Positions 42,605 through 43,432 of a stretch of DNA of 43,432 bases are shown piece by piece. The notes beneath the pieces are model-generated. The model made no database searches. It was not told the DNA's origin and saw nothing but the letters and a program-made list of their open reading frames with translations. Each line of letters starts with the position of its first letter. Position 1 is the stretch's first letter. A program made the translations under genes and the position numbers. The DNA comes from a bacterium (GTDB lineage: Bacteria > Bdellovibrionota_C > UBA2361 > RFPC01), in assembly GCA_030431715.1 (NCBI GenBank), contig JAUIIO010000030.1, forward strand, positions 1 through 43,432. Direction: 5' to 3'.

Positions 42605-43273
42605 ATGACCATCCACCTAGACGCAGAAATAGATAAACTCAAGCAGCGACTCTTGGCGCTCAGTGCCCTTGTTGAAGAGAGCCTACACAAGGCTGTAGAT
42701 GGATATCTTGAAACAAATCAGGCACTCGCTGATTACGTTATCGATCGTGATAACGAAATTGATCGTTTGGAAGTGGAGGTTGAGGAGGACTGCTTAAAGA
42801 TACTTGCCCTCCACCAACCGGTCGCAAACGACTTACGCTTCATTGTGGCTGTTCTCAAGATGAATAACGATCTTGAACGAATTGGAGATCTTGCAACCAA
42901 TATTGCTCAACGTACCAAATCCCTCGTTAAATTAGATGAGAGCCCACTGTTCGCTAAGAACATCGAGCAGATGACCACTGGAGCCAGAAAAATGCTCAAG
43001 CAAAGTCTTGAGGCTCTTATCAAAGTTGATGAAGAGCTCGCCAAGGGAGTGCGTGAGGCTGATAACGAAGTCGATGATCTTAATCGCAACACCTACCGCC
43101 TAGCTATGGAAAAGATCGAGACTGAGCCTACAAGCCTTAACAGAGTGCTTCTCTCCCTGTCTGTCTCCAGAAATCTTGAGCGTATCGCCGATCTCGCTAC
43201 CAATATTGCTGAGGATGTCATTTATATGATTAGCGGCGAGATCGTCCGACACAGACATCATATCCTTGAATAG
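42605..43273 (+). CDS. phoU: Phosphate signalling complex protein PhoU
   Basis: The 222-residue all-helical protein has two PhoU three-helix bundles with the metal-binding repeats DREIDRLE-like (RDNEIDRLEVEVEEDCLKIL and EADNEVDDLNRNTYRLAMEKI) and the paired ERIGDLATNIAQR and ERIADLATNIAEDV. PhoU damps PhoR signalling when phosphate is plentiful. It lies 145 bp after phoR on the same strand. The pst transporter genes are not in the window. Confidence 0.95.
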   Translation: MTIHLDAEIDKLKQRLLALSALVEESLHKAVDGYLETNQALADYVIDRDNEIDRLEVEVEEDCLKILALHQPVANDLRFIVAVLKMNNDLERIGDLATNIAQRTKSLVKLDESPLFAKNIEQMTTGARKMLKQSLEALIKVDEELAKGVREADNEVDDLNRNTYRLAMEKIETEPTSLNRVLLSLSVSRNLERIADLATNIAEDVIYMISGEIVRHRHHILE

Positions 43274-43325
43274 ACTCCTAATCAGACTACCAGCCTAGCG
43301 ACTCCTGTGCCAAAATGCGCGCTAT

Positions 43326-43432
43326 ATGGACGCACATATTAACCGAAATATTTTATGGCGGTCACTAGAAGGCGTGACCCTCATTGGGACAGCTCTCCTA
43401 CAATACGCAGTACTCACTCGCTACGTTACCGT
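43326..43432 (+). CDS. Start of a probable membrane protein, partial
   Basis: An open frame begins at ATG 43326 and is cut by the right edge after about 35 codons (MDAHINRNILWRSLEGVTLIG...). The segment VTLIGTALLQYAVLTRYV resembles the first helix of polysaccharide flippases, but too little remains for a family call. No strong ribosome site precedes it. Confidence 0.4.
   Translation, partial: MDAHINRNILWRSLEGVTLIGTALLQYAVLTRYVT

Overview
The window comes from a Gram-negative-like bacterium that I cannot place at phylum level. Supporting signs are Sec signal peptides on secreted proteins, a TadV-type Flp pilin, membrane Ser/Thr kinases with a CHASE2 sensor, ApaG, and a PhoB/PhoR/PhoU set. Dockerin-like tails with the DYTVWRD signature recall Planctomycetes and Verrucomicrobia, but the rest is not diagnostic. 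Coding density is high. No rRNA, tRNA or CRISPR array was recognised.

Layout. (1) 1-7739: three same-strand paralogous secreted zinc metallopeptidases (the first runs off the left edge), each ending in dockerin-like EF-hand repeats. A REP-associated tyrosine transposase (RAYT) with 37-38 bp inverted repeats sits between the second and third. A Flp pilin follows at 7810-8037. (2) 8200-11335: two convergent Ser/Thr kinase genes, one fused to CHASE2. (3) 11553-13786: two small structured repeats, then about 2.06 kb with no credible protein. On the minus strand this reads as a large, highly structured non-coding RNA ending in a strong intrinsic terminator. This is the most notable part of the window. 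(4) 14057-15780: a translationally coupled flippase-like membrane protein and GT2 glycosyltransferase, then a small unknown gene and a repeat-rich gap. (5) 16874-19385: an ECF sigma factor with a terminator, then two divergent unusual receiver proteins (receiver-HisKA without ATPase; pseudo-receiver with Glu for Asp).

(6) 19389-25497: minus-strand translation block pheS-pheT, trhO, and an archaeal/eukaryotic-type proS. (7) 25653-30277: class III aminotransferase, isovaleryl-CoA-dehydrogenase-like enzyme, an atypical beta-ketoacyl synthase and an unknown histidine-containing protein, packed with overlapping or nearly touching ends. (8) 30418-34676: two paralogous secreted proteins with long Pro-Thr dipeptide tracts. 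(9) 34978-39607: bioB-bioF, a small unknown, an HDOD-like protein, and apaG. (10) 39611-43432: mpg (minus), phoB-phoR-phoU, and the start of a likely membrane protein cut by the right edge.

Together the window combines housekeeping genes (aminoacyl-tRNA synthetases, biotin, phosphate response, base-excision repair) with an accessory surface program (peptidases, pilin, Pro-Thr proteins) and signalling kinases. The large RNA stands alone between the kinase pair and the flippase/glycosyltransferase pair. A palindrome lies in the gap where the RNA and the flippase gene diverge.
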